Below are positions 21,590 through 32,100 of a DNA stretch of 64,000 bases, piece after piece. The stretch spans positions 372,001 to 436,000 of the forward strand of contig JAAROD010000076.1 of assembly GCA_012274445.1 (NCBI GenBank), given 5' to 3'. Numbering within the stretch: the first letter of the stretch is position 1; the number at the start of each line of letters is the position of its first letter. This DNA is from Sclerotiophoma versabilis (Eukaryota > Ascomycota > Dothideomycetes > Pleosporales > Didymellaceae). The translations under genes were made by a program, and so were the position numbers. The notes under the pieces are model-generated. The model saw only the letters and a program-made list of their open reading frames with translations. It did not search any database and had not been told where the DNA came from.

Positions 21590-23002
21590 ATGGGGAAGCC
21601 ATCAGACCTTGGACCCATTCTCAACGGAGTAATGTGGTTTCAAGTCGCCATCTCGTCTGTTTTCATTGTGCTGCGAATATACACTCGTTATTATATCATA
21701 AGAAATATAGGATGGGATGACCTCATGATGGTTGTTAACCTGGTAAGTTTAGCATCTTTTTGTACCTTTGATTATATGCTCTTAACTCCTATCCACCCTT
21801 CTTCCATAGCGTCCAACTACAAAAACGTTGACTGACCATGTCAGGCGATATTCATCGCTTTCATCGCCACCACATCAGTTGGTATCAGCTACGGCGTGGG
21901 CAAGAAAACCGAGGATATCATACGTCTCGGTTTGGACAACTCGAAAGCCATATATTGGGAAGCCATCGGCCAGGGAATCTGTATTGTAAGTCTGATGCGC
22001 CACAACCTCCGTACACCCGAGCGTATGTCTTGACTAACACCGCTAGATGGGCATTGCTGCATCCAAGGCTGCAGTTGCTCTGTTTTTGTTACGCATTGTC
22101 TTGCGGAAATGGCACATCGCTCTGCTCTGGAGCGTCATTGTTAGCACAGCGATCTTCAGCACCATTACAACCGCCCTCCTATTCTTCCAGTGCAAGCCCG
22201 TAGCCTTTCTCTGGAACCCCACAATCCCAGGCGGTCACTGTCCCATCAACTTCACCGATGTCGGCTTGTCCATGGGCGGTACGCATCCCCTCCCCCTATC
22301 GTTCTGACACCACACTGACCTGTGCCAGCCTGGTCGGCAACCATGGACTTTGTGCTTGCCATACTCCCCTGGCCCGTAGTCATGGGGCTGAACATGAAGC
22401 GCAAGGAGAAGATAACCATCGCATGCGGCCTCAGTCTCGGCGTGTTCGCAGGGGCATGCAGCATCGTGCGCACGGTGGAGCTACGGTCGCTGTCCAGCAA
22501 GGAAAACTACGTATACGACACCTCGCCCATGCTGCTCTGGTCGAGCTCAGAGATCTGCCTCACCATCATCTGCGCGTGTATCCCCGTGCTTCGCCCGCTG
22601 TACGTCCGCATCGCGTACGGATCGCACGGCGACTCGAGCGCCGCGAGCGGACGCAGGAGCTACCCGCTCAACGAGTACACGCCGAGCCACAGCAAGAAGG
22701 AAAGCGGCAGCATCGCCAATAGGTACTTTGGCCACAAAGGCAGCACGGGGAGTCGTGTGTACATGGGCCCTGGCGCCAGTGCAATGCACACGACGGTCAA
22801 GATGGGCAGTGATAACGCGAGTGAGGAGACGATACTGAGGGAATGTCACAAGTACAGTGTCCCCGAGCGGGTGCAGGATGAGGAGATGGGGACGGCGCTA
22901 CCGCCACCGCCACCGCCGCCGCTGTTGCCGAGGAAGAATGACATCAGGGTCACGACGACGGTGGAGGTGGAGGAGAATGTTGGGGAGAAGTTTATCGTTT
23001 GA
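21590..23002 (+). CDS. Fungal rhodopsin-like (Pth11-related) seven-helix membrane protein
   Basis: Four exons: 21590-21742, 21845-21985, 22047-22278, 22329-23002; introns of 102, 61 and 50 bp; 399 residues. The ATG at 21590 follows GCAAAG; the frame extends upstream only with a TTG. Hydrophobicity shows seven membrane helices over residues about 10-290, including the typical family marks IYTRYYIIRNIGWDD after helix 1, QGICIMGIAASKAAVALFLLRI, FFQCKPVAFLWNP with Cys, AWSATMDFVLAILPWPVV and EICLTIICACIPVLRPL. This pattern is the fungal rhodopsin domain (PF20684-like, the SAT4/Pth11-related group). There is no N-terminal CFEM Cys motif, so it is not a classical CFEM-GPCR. No retinal-binding Lys is claimed. 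The cytosolic tail is long, Ser-rich and contains a poly-Pro run. Some relatives sense surfaces; the ligand here is unknown. Confidence 0.85.
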
Positions 23003-23286
23003 TGAGTGACCGTGTTGATAGGTCAACACCGTATTGGGTTTGATTGTGCATGAGGCTATGAGGACATGAGGGCATGGGAGCATTGGTTGGAGTTGGGCAT
23101 CGGTTTGCATTTCAGAAGGACTGGGGGCGTAGTATGGTTGCATTGTAGGACCATGGCCGTATGGGTTATTGTTACGCATCGTGCTTCGGCATGCTATTCT
23201 TATACACTCTTTCTTGCCGTCAAATCGGTCTTTGCGCGTCACGTACGCTTACAAGCCGAAGCAAGATAACATGGCATGAATTGAGA
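23003..23286. other. Short convergent intergenic region
   Basis: 284 bp between convergent 3' ends, presumably 3' UTRs only. Confidence 0.4.
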
Positions 23287-24435
23287 TCACCCACTCCCAG
23301 GCACAACATGTACATCGTCCAGCCGCCCTGGGCTCGGCGTATACGACTTCTCACCCGCGTTATCCTTCTTGTTCCTCTCCTTGTCATCTACAGGCTTCCA
23401 CTTGGGCTTCTTACCACCCTTTCGGAACCATCCTGTGGCGTCTTTCTTATCGCTCTTGCCCTTATCTGTACTCGCAGCCGCGGGAACTACCGTCCAGTCC
23501 TTGGTTTCTTTGTTGAATTGATAGCTGCCGAACAACGTCTCGGTCAAGGCCCGCGGCCCGTACTCCTCGACCAGGAGCTGCTCGTACGCATACGGTACGA
23601 ATACACGCGCGCCTTCGAAGCGAGACTCACGCAGAGGGAAGAGTGAGGATGCGGCGTACATATGTGTGTCTTTGGTGTACATTTCCTCCGTTCTGCGTCC
23701 ACGCTTGAGGACAGAGTGGACGGTTGTTATGTCGATGAAGAGGCCGGTGGAGGTATCGATCCAGCGGGCATCGATGACGTTATGAATGTCGTGGGTCGAG
23801 GTGTCGGTATAGTGCGGATTGACCTCGAGGAGGTACTTTTTCCCTTCCTCGAGCACCTTTTCCCAGACACCAGACTCCAATCCCTGGGGCTCTTGTATTG
23901 TGTCCATCGCTTCTGGTGCTGTCTCCCCTCTGTCTTCGCCTCTTCCCCAGCGATCCCGGATGCGTGTGCCTGGTTTTGACGGATGCTCGAGCCCCAGGTC
24001 TTCGGCAGTGAAATGATGGACTGTCATGTTCCGCCAGGTCCCCAGCTCGGCCATGCCTATTTCCTCAACACAGACATCCAAGTCGCTGTCCCAGGGAAAC
24101 ATGCCCTGACTCCACCACCATCCGAGCAAACTGCCATGCATGATCCACGTCCGTACGCCTGCCCTCTCCATAGCTGCCATATATGAGCGCAAAAGGAGGC
24201 GCATGTGGAAGAGGCGGGTTTTGCGTGGCAGCACCGAGTCGGCGAAGCGTCCGTCATAGTGAGGATGGTAGATGTACTCATGGAAGTATTTCTGGGGGAA
24301 GCGGCTGGCGGTGGTGGAGAGGTCGCGTGAGTTCGATGTCAGGCCGGCAAGCTGAGAGAAGGCGGCGGACCGTGGTGTGGGAGGCGCTGCAATGGCGGCG
24401 GAGATGATGAGCGCAAGCTCAAGAGGAAGCTTCAT
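23287..24435 (-). CDS. LicD-family protein (putative phospho-sugar/choline transferase)
   Basis: Single-exon, 382 residues from the Met at 24435 (MKLPLELALIISAAIA), which starts a clear signal peptide. The frame stays open upstream to 24717 but that part is low in coding character and would bury the signal peptide, so I chose the inner start. Key LicD features: a HGSLLGWWWSQG segment, then PWDSDLDVCV with the Asp residues expected to bind metal, and later the core NVIDARWIDTSTGLFIDIT and a C-terminal basic Lys-rich tail. LicD proteins move phosphocholine or phospho-sugars onto glycans; fungal relatives include Mnn4-like proteins involved in mannosylphosphate addition in the secretory pathway. 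The region between the two core blocks is long, and the basic tail after about residue 315 is low-complexity. Family assignment is firm, substrate is not. Confidence 0.87.
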   Translation of the reverse strand: MKLPLELALIISAAIAAPPTPRSAAFSQLAGLTSNSRDLSTTASRFPQKYFHEYIYHPHYDGRFADSVLPRKTRLFHMRLLLRSYMAAMERAGVRTWIMHGSLLGWWWSQGMFPWDSDLDVCVEEIGMAELGTWRNMTVHHFTAEDLGLEHPSKPGTRIRDRWGRGEDRGETAPEAMDTIQEPQGLESGVWEKVLEEGKKYLLEVNPHYTDTSTHDIHNVIDARWIDTSTGLFIDITTVHSVLKRGRRTEEMYTKDTHMYAASSLFPLRESRFEGARVFVPYAYEQLLVEEYGPRALTETLFGSYQFNKETKDWTVVPAAASTDKGKSDKKDATGWFRKGGKKPKWKPVDDKERNKKDNAGEKSYTPSPGRLDDVHVVPGSG

Positions 24436-25895
24436 GGTCCCGAGTGGTTCGATTGCCTGCGGTGTCTTGAGTGTCGCCGTGGGCGCCGGTGGATTCGCCG
24501 TCGAGGGCGGTGAAGCGCTGCTGGGTCGTCGGAAAGCAATTGCAAGCGCAGTACAACAGAACGCTCGATAGATACCAGGATAGAAAGCAACTACAGCAGA
24601 AGAGAGCAGAAGCGCTGGATAGGTGGTCGCGACATGATGCCGCGCGCAAGCAGATATGGAGGATCTGCGGCTTGTCTTACCCTGCCTGCTGACGAGGCCC
24701 GCCTCGTTATCCAGCAAGGCCGCTCTACACTAGGCGCCGAGCTTACGAAGCTTGATTGCAGCGTCGTAATGCTTGTCTTCGGCGGCTTCAAGATGCACGA
24801 TGCGAGGCAGTACCTCCGCTTGGGAGATTCGTGTCAGCATGCTGCTGTTTGGCGCTGCTGGACACGAGGGAGGGACACGAACTGACGGTTGGCGGTACGA
24901 ACCGAGACGCGGGTGGAGTGCGGCGCGAACACTCGTTCACCGGCCATGGATCCTGGTTCATTTGCCGAAACTCCAAGGAGCTGCAGCCCACTTTCTGTTG
25001 GCCTTCATTGGCAGTCCAACGTATAGGAGATTGCAAGTTGGCGTGATGAGGTTGGGTCAGCAGCATCAAACAGAGAGAGGGAGGCAAATTAGGAAGGCGC
25101 GCTGCATGGTTGCACGTGGTGGGCAAAGTGAGAGCGAACACACAGTGGTCACATGTGACTAGCATATACACCAGAATCGAACAACAAGCACGCATATCAC
25201 TGTAGTCCTTTGGCGCTTTGTCATATCGCAGGCAGTCTTCCAACCAGCAATGAGTACTTCCACTAGTCTCGACCTACCTGGCCAAGGCAGCGAGTCCGCC
25301 ATTCAAGTCCGTGTGCATTCTTACACTTGCCCTGATGCATCTTACCATAGCTTCACCTCACCTGGAATCCTAGTCCAAGCTGCCAGTGAGTCCATCTCGC
25401 CCTAAACGCAGCGCCACACCGCCGACCCTCATCACCGAACCGGCCGAACGTTCCTCTAGCATGTCCGAACTACACCAACACTAAGGCATCCCACTATCTC
25501 CCAACACCCTTCAAAAGCCCCCACATATCGATATCCACACTGTGTTTAGCTTGAGCCACTTCGCCGGCGCGTGCCTGTCATAGGCTGCCATGGACTTTAC
25601 AGCTGACACCGCTGCTAACTCCGTGGCAGTAACACCGGTATCTGTCTATGACCGTTGTCTGTAACCAATATCTGCGACTTGTGGCTGCTTCGCGACGCAA
25701 AGTGAGCAGTGACGATGTAATAGAAGGATGAAAAGCGGGGAAACGGGTATATAATGAAGAAGGGTTGGACGGGAGGGTTGTAGTACACATCAGCGAATCC
25801 CTCCAATCTTGTTATTTCTACAACTTCACTTCTCGCACCTGCAACACCTCTCGTTTTCAAACAAAAAGCCTCTCCTGAAAGAAAAACTCTCCAAC
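24436..25895. promoter_or_regulatory. Divergent intergenic region of the LicD and NmrA-like genes
   Basis: 1.46 kb between divergent starts, presumably holding both promoters. A tata stretch is at about 25749-25754, some 145 bp before the NmrA-like ATG. No gene is supported within it. Confidence 0.4.
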
Positions 25896-26846
25896 ATGTC
25901 CCCTACCGCCAATAAGCTCCTCCTCGCCGTCCTCGGCGCAACGGGCAACCAGGGCTACTCCGTCGCGTCAACTGTCCTTTCTGACCCTGAGCTCTCCCAA
26001 CGCTATAACGTACGCGCCCTATCCCGCTCCACATCTAACCCAAAGATGCAAGCGCTCGAATCAGCCGGTGCCGAGCTCGCAACCGCCGATATGGACGCGC
26101 CGGAAACCCTCCCCTCCGCACTCCGCGGCGTCAACACACTCTTCTTCATCACCGCAACACAGTACCAGGGGAACACCAGGGAGATCGAGACGCGCCAAGC
26201 ACGCGCCGTCTGCGAAGCGGCGCTCGCAACCGGTGTGTCGTATATAATCTTCAGCTCCATGTCGCACCCAGCACTCATCACCAAGGGGAGATACGCGAAC
26301 GTCGAGCACTTTGACGACAAAGCCGAGATCGAGCAGTATATCCGCCGGCTGCCTGTCAAGAGCTACTTCGCGCCCGCAAGCTTCATGCAGAACTTCATGA
26401 CCCACTTTATGCGCCCCGTACCCAGTCGGGCAGGCGATGGAACGTATGTTCTTGCAAATTGTGCGTATGGCCATACGAGGATGCCGTTCATCGATATCAC
26501 CGAGACGGGCAAATGGGTTGGTGCTATTCTCGCTCAGCCCGACGAGTTTGCAGGCAAACAATTCGCCGCCGCAAGTGAGATACTGACAATGGATGAAATT
26601 GCGGACATCGTCTCGAGGGTGACGGGCAAGGTGGTCAAGCACCAAAATCTGCCGGACGAGGTGTTCAAGGGCTTCATGCCTGAGGGTTTGAGGGAGCAGC
26701 TCTATGAGATGTGGGCGTTCCAGCGCGATTATGGATATTACGGGCCGACAATGGATCAGGATGTCGCCTGGGCAAAGGAGAATGCGAGGGGTGAAGTGAC
26801 GGGGCTGGAGGCGTTTCTGCGGAAGCACAGCTATACGCTGGAGTAG
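25896..26846 (+). CDS. NmrA-like NAD(P)-binding protein
   Basis: Intronless, 316 residues from the ATG at 25896 (MSPTANKLLL); the open frame extends 29 codons upstream but starts there with a non-ATG codon and reads like 5' UTR. A Rossmann nucleotide-binding motif is at the N-terminus (LAVLGATGNQGYSV). This is followed by RALSRSTSNPK (the strand-2 region often contacting NADP) and GVNTLFFITATQ. The protein keeps the extended SDR fold: SYIIFSSMSHP, then SYFAPASFMQNFM and a C-terminal half typical of NmrA-like proteins. Members either act as redox sensors, like NmrA which represses the GATA factor AreA in nitrogen regulation, or as atypical reductases. The SDR catalytic YxxxK is not obvious, which favours a sensing role, though small enzymes of this type exist. 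Confidence 0.85.
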   Translation: MSPTANKLLLAVLGATGNQGYSVASTVLSDPELSQRYNVRALSRSTSNPKMQALESAGAELATADMDAPETLPSALRGVNTLFFITATQYQGNTREIETRQARAVCEAALATGVSYIIFSSMSHPALITKGRYANVEHFDDKAEIEQYIRRLPVKSYFAPASFMQNFMTHFMRPVPSRAGDGTYVLANCAYGHTRMPFIDITETGKWVGAILAQPDEFAGKQFAAASEILTMDEIADIVSRVTGKVVKHQNLPDEVFKGFMPEGLREQLYEMWAFQRDYGYYGPTMDQDVAWAKENARGEVTGLEAFLRKHSYTLE

Positions 26847-26944
26847 GCTGAAGCAAGTTGGGAAGTCGCAATCGGTTCGAAAGGGTAGTAGTAGTGCTGT
26901 GTAGTCGAGTCCCGGTATTGTGTTGTCTTTTTTTCATCCTTCTC

Positions 26945-27679
26945 TTACGCCTTCTGATCATGACCATCCTCATCGTCCACCTGCCTCCTATTCTTTGCCC
27001 CCTTGTAGATCCAGCTCTCCCCCTCCTCTCCGCCCCCGTACTTGCTCTTCGCCCACACAAGCGCATCTTGGCCTAATCCATACCCCAGCCCGACGACAAG
27101 CCCCATGCGAATCGTCCTGGCCGCGGTGCTGACTGGAAACTGATGCCACGCGCTCCACACGCCTCCCGTGACCATGCCAGCGAGCGCACTACTTATGAAA
27201 TCGCGGCTTCCCGCAACGCCCCTATCAATCCTCTTCAAGCTCAGCTCATCCACACCCTCCATCTGCTCCACGGTGCGCCCCGCCTTCCACGTGCCCCGGA
27301 AAACATCCAGACTCTCTTCCACAACAAAGAAAACACTGCTCCACGCAGCGACTTTGCATCCTTTACGCAGCCCCTCGAGCACGCCTTCTTTCGTCTTGTA
27401 GTAGTTCTTGCTCTTGTGGTACAGATACCAGCCAGGCTGCGAGATGGGGAGGCGGTGTGCGTTTTCAGCGCGAAAGCGCAATGCTGCCATGGAGCCGGCA
27501 GACGCAGAGCCGAGCGTGAAGCCACACACAAACGAGGTGAAGGTTGTGAGCAGCAGACGGCGGTCGAAGGGCATGCCCAGGCGGGGCGCGTTGGTGAGCG
27601 GTTGTGAGGGACGGGGCGGAGGAGGTGGCATGTCGTCGACAATTATTGTGGCGGGGTTGTTGGGCGTGAGGGTTGCCAT
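26945..27679 (-). CDS. Tim17/Tim22/Tim23-type mitochondrial inner-membrane protein
   Basis: Single-exon, 244 residues, convergent with the NmrA-like gene with only about 100 bp between stops. After a Pro-rich head it has a hydrophobic helix (LLLTTFTSFVCGFTLGSASAG), a Tyr/Lys-rich loop, then GCKVAAWSSVFFVVEESLDVFRG and SRDFISSALAGMVTGGVWSAW, the small-residue helix packing characteristic of the Tim17/22/23 superfamily, and a final helix (MGLVVGLGYGLGQDALVWA). Such proteins form channels or assembly platforms in the mitochondrial inner membrane. The arrangement resembles TIMMDC1-type complex I assembly proteins more than the core Tim17 or Tim23 channels, which are shorter, but I am not certain. 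The 5' end is divergent from the gene at 28063. Confidence 0.72.
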   Translation of the reverse strand: MATLTPNNPATIIVDDMPPPPPRPSQPLTNAPRLGMPFDRRLLLTTFTSFVCGFTLGSASAGSMAALRFRAENAHRLPISQPGWYLYHKSKNYYKTKEGVLEGLRKGCKVAAWSSVFFVVEESLDVFRGTWKAGRTVEQMEGVDELSLKRIDRGVAGSRDFISSALAGMVTGGVWSAWHQFPVSTAARTIRMGLVVGLGYGLGQDALVWAKSKYGGGEEGESWIYKGAKNRRQVDDEDGHDQKA

Positions 27680-28062
27680 TGTGGCTGGAGGGCCTCTCGA
27701 GGGTCGCGAAGCTGGCGGATGTGGTTGCGGTGAAGGCGGAGGTGGTGCGGTGATGACTGGTTGCCGCGGTTAAGCGGATGGAGCTTCAATTAGTATGACA
27801 ATTGCGACCGGTGGGTCTCCAGTGCAGTTGAATGGCAACACTAAGGCGAAAGCTGGGTATCAAGGTGAATTGTTGCAGAAGTGGAGGAGCTTGGATCAGC
27901 AATTGAAGCTCTTCCGCCAAGATCACATGTCCGCGCGATCCCCGCCCCGCGTCTTTGACGCGTCCTCTCCACATCCGCCACTTCTCACACCCCAATCCTT
28001 GTTTCCACTTTCGGCCTCTGTCAAACTTTTTCAAAACCCTCCAGCCCACCACCACCGCCATC
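27680..28062. promoter_or_regulatory. Bidirectional promoter region
   Basis: 383 bp between two divergent ATGs, short enough to be a shared promoter for the Tim17-like gene and the small conserved gene. No specific site assigned. Confidence 0.45.
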
Positions 28063-28590
28063 ATGGCGCAACCTACCCCGCAAACCTGGACTTTACGCCT
28101 AAAATCACACCGCACCACCGTGCTGCTACACATCGACCCACTGCACACTTTCGACACAATAAAACAGCACTTGTACACCGCACTCAGCGAAACCGGTCTG
28201 CAAGCCACCGAACACGGGCCATCGATCTCCCTTCCCGACTCGCCCTCAGCCATCCAACTCGGCCGCCCAATCGACCCGCTAGATCCGAACCAGGGCTTCG
28301 TGCTAGGCGAGTGGGAGCAGCAAGTAGAGGACGAGGAGGTAGCAATCGAGGAGGAAGGCAAGGGGAAAGGAAGAGCCGGTGCAAAGGGCAAGAAGACGGC
28401 GGGTGCGGGAAATGGGACGGACTGTCCGAAGGGGGCGGGGCTGAAAGATGGCGCGGTTTTGGCTTTCAGATGGGAGGGTGATGGGACGGAGGAGGAGAAG
28501 AGCTGGGGTGTGCAGCTCGCGAGCTTCGAAGATGCATATGGTGTGCAGAACGAGATGGATGTTGGCGGGCGAGCAGAGTTCGAGGGGTGA
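28063..28590 (+). CDS. Small conserved fungal protein with ubiquitin-like N-terminus, function unknown
   Basis: Single-exon, 175 residues from the ATG at 28063 (MAQPTPQTWTLRLKSH). I do not recognise a named family. The first 80 residues have a beta-strand, turn, helix order resembling a ubiquitin-like fold (WTLRLKSHRTTVLLHIDP, then TFDTIKQHLYTAL), followed by a hydrophilic linker rich in Glu, Lys and Gly, and a short C-terminal part with LKDGAVLAFRW and SWGVQLASFED. Codon use and the intact frame opposite a divergent housekeeping gene make it likely real. No signal peptide or membrane helix. A nuclear or cytosolic scaffold role is possible but unproven. Confidence 0.6.
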   Translation: MAQPTPQTWTLRLKSHRTTVLLHIDPLHTFDTIKQHLYTALSETGLQATEHGPSISLPDSPSAIQLGRPIDPLDPNQGFVLGEWEQQVEDEEVAIEEEGKGKGRAGAKGKKTAGAGNGTDCPKGAGLKDGAVLAFRWEGDGTEEEKSWGVQLASFEDAYGVQNEMDVGGRAEFEG

Positions 28591-29108
28591 GATGGAGCTT
28601 TTGGTTTATGAGGACACCAAGTAATCAACTGAAGTCTGGGGAAGCCTCTACTCATGCCCCAGTAAGTGTGGATCTTGTAGGAATGCCTGACACACTGCTT
28701 GGGCAAGGACAAAGACGTGGAAGGTCGAGAGGGAATCGGCAGAGGTGGAAGCTGTGCATTAGGGGCAGACAGCCTGTGGTCGAATGACCACCCTTCATCA
28801 TGCGCGCCAGCAGTGTTGCGGTGGATTGGGGTAGAGCAACCAACCAACTAAACAACAAGGAATTGTGAAGGAGAGTACTGCATAAACAGTGAGTAAAGTT
28901 ATTCAACTCGAAGCAGATACAGAACAAACTATGTGCAACAGTGCCATATTCTCATCAAATCATGACTACCCAGGCCTATAATACCAACCAGCACCCAAAC
29001 ACCAGTACTGTGCCATGCAAACAAAACAAACAATGGTATCCTATCCTTGCTCTAATCCAGCGCCGCTAGCCCTTCCCTTCCCTTCCCCTTCTCTTCCCAG
29101 AAGTACAT
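28591..29108. other. Convergent intergenic region
   Basis: 518 bp between convergent 3' ends. A pyrimidine-rich stretch of CCCTT repeats lies at about 29073-29097, next to the IQGAP stop. No gene supported. Confidence 0.45.
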
Positions 29109-32100
29109 CTACTCATCGCGGTAGAACTTCTTGAAAATCAAATGCAAGAACAAATTAACATTAACCCTGACAGCTCCGTTCCCACTGCCATCCTTGCCCT
29201 CACCAAATAAATTCATGAACTGGTGATTGTCGAATTGCGCCTGCAGCAGCCCATCCAGCGGGACCTCCGCAAACGCGCCTGGGATCATCATGCTTCCCTG
29301 ACTACCCTGGATCTCAAATATACCCGTCTGGTTGGACGAGATGGTGAGTTCGAGACGATCCCACTGAGATTCGTGGTATCCATTCCAGGACACCAGGATA
29401 CCCTTCTGCGCAAGGTTGCGGGCTGAATACTTGAAGCTGCCAAAGCGGTACGCACGGCCCGTAGACTTGAGTTCGCGCATGTGGTTGTACTGTCTAGTGA
29501 AGGGGAGAAGGAATTTCTTCTTGCCCTTCTTGGACTGCAGCGTCACCATGGCTTGCTCGATATAGTCGTTGTAGCTCTTGAGCTGCTGCTCGAGGAAGTG
29601 CGCTTTCTCGTCAAGTGCTGCGAGCGTGTTGCGTACGCCTTCCATTTCGCGAGCGCGCTCCATTCGCCGCCTGTGCTTGGTGCGGATATCCACCGCGATG
29701 GCGTTGAGCAAGTCTTGGTAGTTGTTGTGCGGTGAGATGCGGCCGGCACGTTGAAGTTGGACCATATTCTCAAGACAGTACTGCTTCAACGTGGGGTAGT
29801 CGAGTTCCAGGACGGAGTTGGACCCCATGTCAGTGGTATACGTGGAGGCGGCTGATGACCGGACAACGCTGTGCTTGCGGTTGCGGTCCTTCCTTTGGGC
29901 AGCGAGCTCTTCGCGAACGAGTGCCTCCCATCGGTCTTCGTCTTGTGGTGTGACGGGCTTGCACAGGATTTCTGTAAGGTTGGCACCGGTTTGGACACGG
30001 ATAATGTACAGTGCGTAGCGCTTTGTTTCCATGAACAGTGACTTGAGGTGAGCGTCGGGATCTAGTCCTGTCAGTCTTGCTCAATGTGTGCTTGCTGTGA
30101 TGCTTACCTTCTTGTTCGTGGAACTTGGGGTTGAGTGTAAGGGTGATTTCGGTTGCGCTGACGTGCAACAGTTCGTTCTCGTTGTTCTTTGCGCTTCCCA
30201 GTTCGCGCACGACCTCGCGCAGAGGATCGTCCTGGGAAGGACAGAGGGTTGGGAGGTCATTTATGACAACGTTGTGAATGGCGAAAACATCTGCGAGCTT
30301 GATGTACAGGGTGGGCTTGGTGCGAGCGAAGAGGTCGTTGAACTCATCGATCTCAAAATACGTCTCAGCGTCGCGCACGTCAATAAGATTTGACCAGATG
30401 TCTTGCAGACGATCGATAGCTTCGGTGACGTAGCTGTTGAGTGGTTGTAAGTAGAGGTCCTCACCGCCGAACAGCCGTCCTGCTGCTATCTGACCAAGAA
30501 CTTTGTTGACGGCATTGAGGTTGCGACCCATGACATTGGACAGACCACGGTCGACCACTCCCCAATGCTGAGGCTGAGCAAGTGCAGGCTGAATATATGA
30601 TTTCCATAGCCAGTGCCCTGCAACTTGGAGAAGCTGCTCTTCTGGTTCGTAAGGGAACTTCTGGTGCAGCTCCTCAAACATCTGCTGGGTGATATAACGA
30701 ACACCGTACGGCATTCTGTGAAGTACTTCCTCGAGCATCGAGAAATATTGGTCTGCAACATCTCGAAGGTCTTGAAGGTTGTGAATGAATGTAGCTCGTG
30801 TCTCCTGATCTTTCAGCGCCATGTCTCGTGTTACGTTAGGATCACGTCGACTTCTTTGACCGGTGCGGAGCTCCTCGTTGTTGATTGCGGACTTGTAGAT
30901 CTGCATGGGGTCGCTCTCAAGATCCAGATCCTCATTGTCGATGATGTTTTCGCGGATGACTGTGCCTAGAAGCTCTTTCAAGAACTTGCGGTCCCGGGGC
31001 GAACGAACAAAGCTACCAAATAGTTTCGTCCAGAAGAAGTTGCCGCGCGTGAACTCTTGTAACGTCGCACAACCGTCGATCTCCTCTCTGAGAGATCTTG
31101 ACATAAGCTTCAGAAGCCAGTACTCTTCTCTCCGCTTCTGAGCCAATCCGAACAGACTCATAGTCAATTGCTCGATGCGCTTGGTATCCTTCTCTTCAAG
31201 ACGCTGTTCGCGTATCCGCCTGAACAGACGTGCTAGGTATTGAGGCTGTGTCTGCAAAGTGAAGAACAATTCCTGGTATTGCTCGAGCTTTCTGCGCGAA
31301 GTCTTGTTGAGCGCCTTCAGGTCGAACGGATCCTTTGAGGAGATATCCTTGCTGCTAAGAAGTGTACCAACGTGACCCCCGAAGTGCTTCTGATGCTTGA
31401 CGACTTCGTCGAGTGTAATCTTGTTCTTTACAAGCAGCGCAATCTTGATGTCCAATTGATCGACGTATTGCTCAGCAAGCTCATTTTGTCGTACATGCTG
31501 GACTACTGTCTTCCGCAAGCGCTCGAATTCTGAATTATTGTTAGCACGACTGCGAACGACGAGTATTCTAAGTTCTTACCAATCTCCTCATCGAAGTCGA
31601 TATCGCTGTCGTTGAGCAAGTGGACGAAATTCTTCACTGTGGAAACCGGTGGATTTTTCCCGCTCGTCAAGCTCTTGTATGCCTCGCCTTGCTGTCGTCC
31701 ACGAATGAAGCTCTGGATCTTGATGACTTTCTCCATATTCTCCCGGTAGAACTGCTGCTTCTCGATATGTTTCTGACGAACGACCATAGCGCGTGCCAAT
31801 GCCTGCAGCTCAACGACAGCCTCTTCGTGCTCCTCAAGTTGACCAAGCTGCATGCCTATCTCCATACGGAGCAACATGCCACGTGCGTCTCCTTGAAGCT
31901 GCGTGATCTCCGGCTCTTGAGCATTGAGCTGGCAAAGTATGTCATAGGTCCGCTGTCTCTGGATGAAGCCTCGACTTGCCGATTGCAGGTCGACGAAAGC
32001 TGGTGTTTGTGCCTGGAGTGCGTTGAGGTCAGAGAAATGTCTTTGCCGAGAAAGGAAACCACGAATATAAGCCTGCAAAGAAAGTATAGTAGCTTCTTGC

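Noticed and set aside
17605..25896. Secondary-metabolite gene cluster around the P450
   Set aside because: A P450, an NmrA-like reductase and a membrane protein lie within 9 kb, but no polyketide synthase, NRPS, terpene cyclase or cluster regulator is present in the window.
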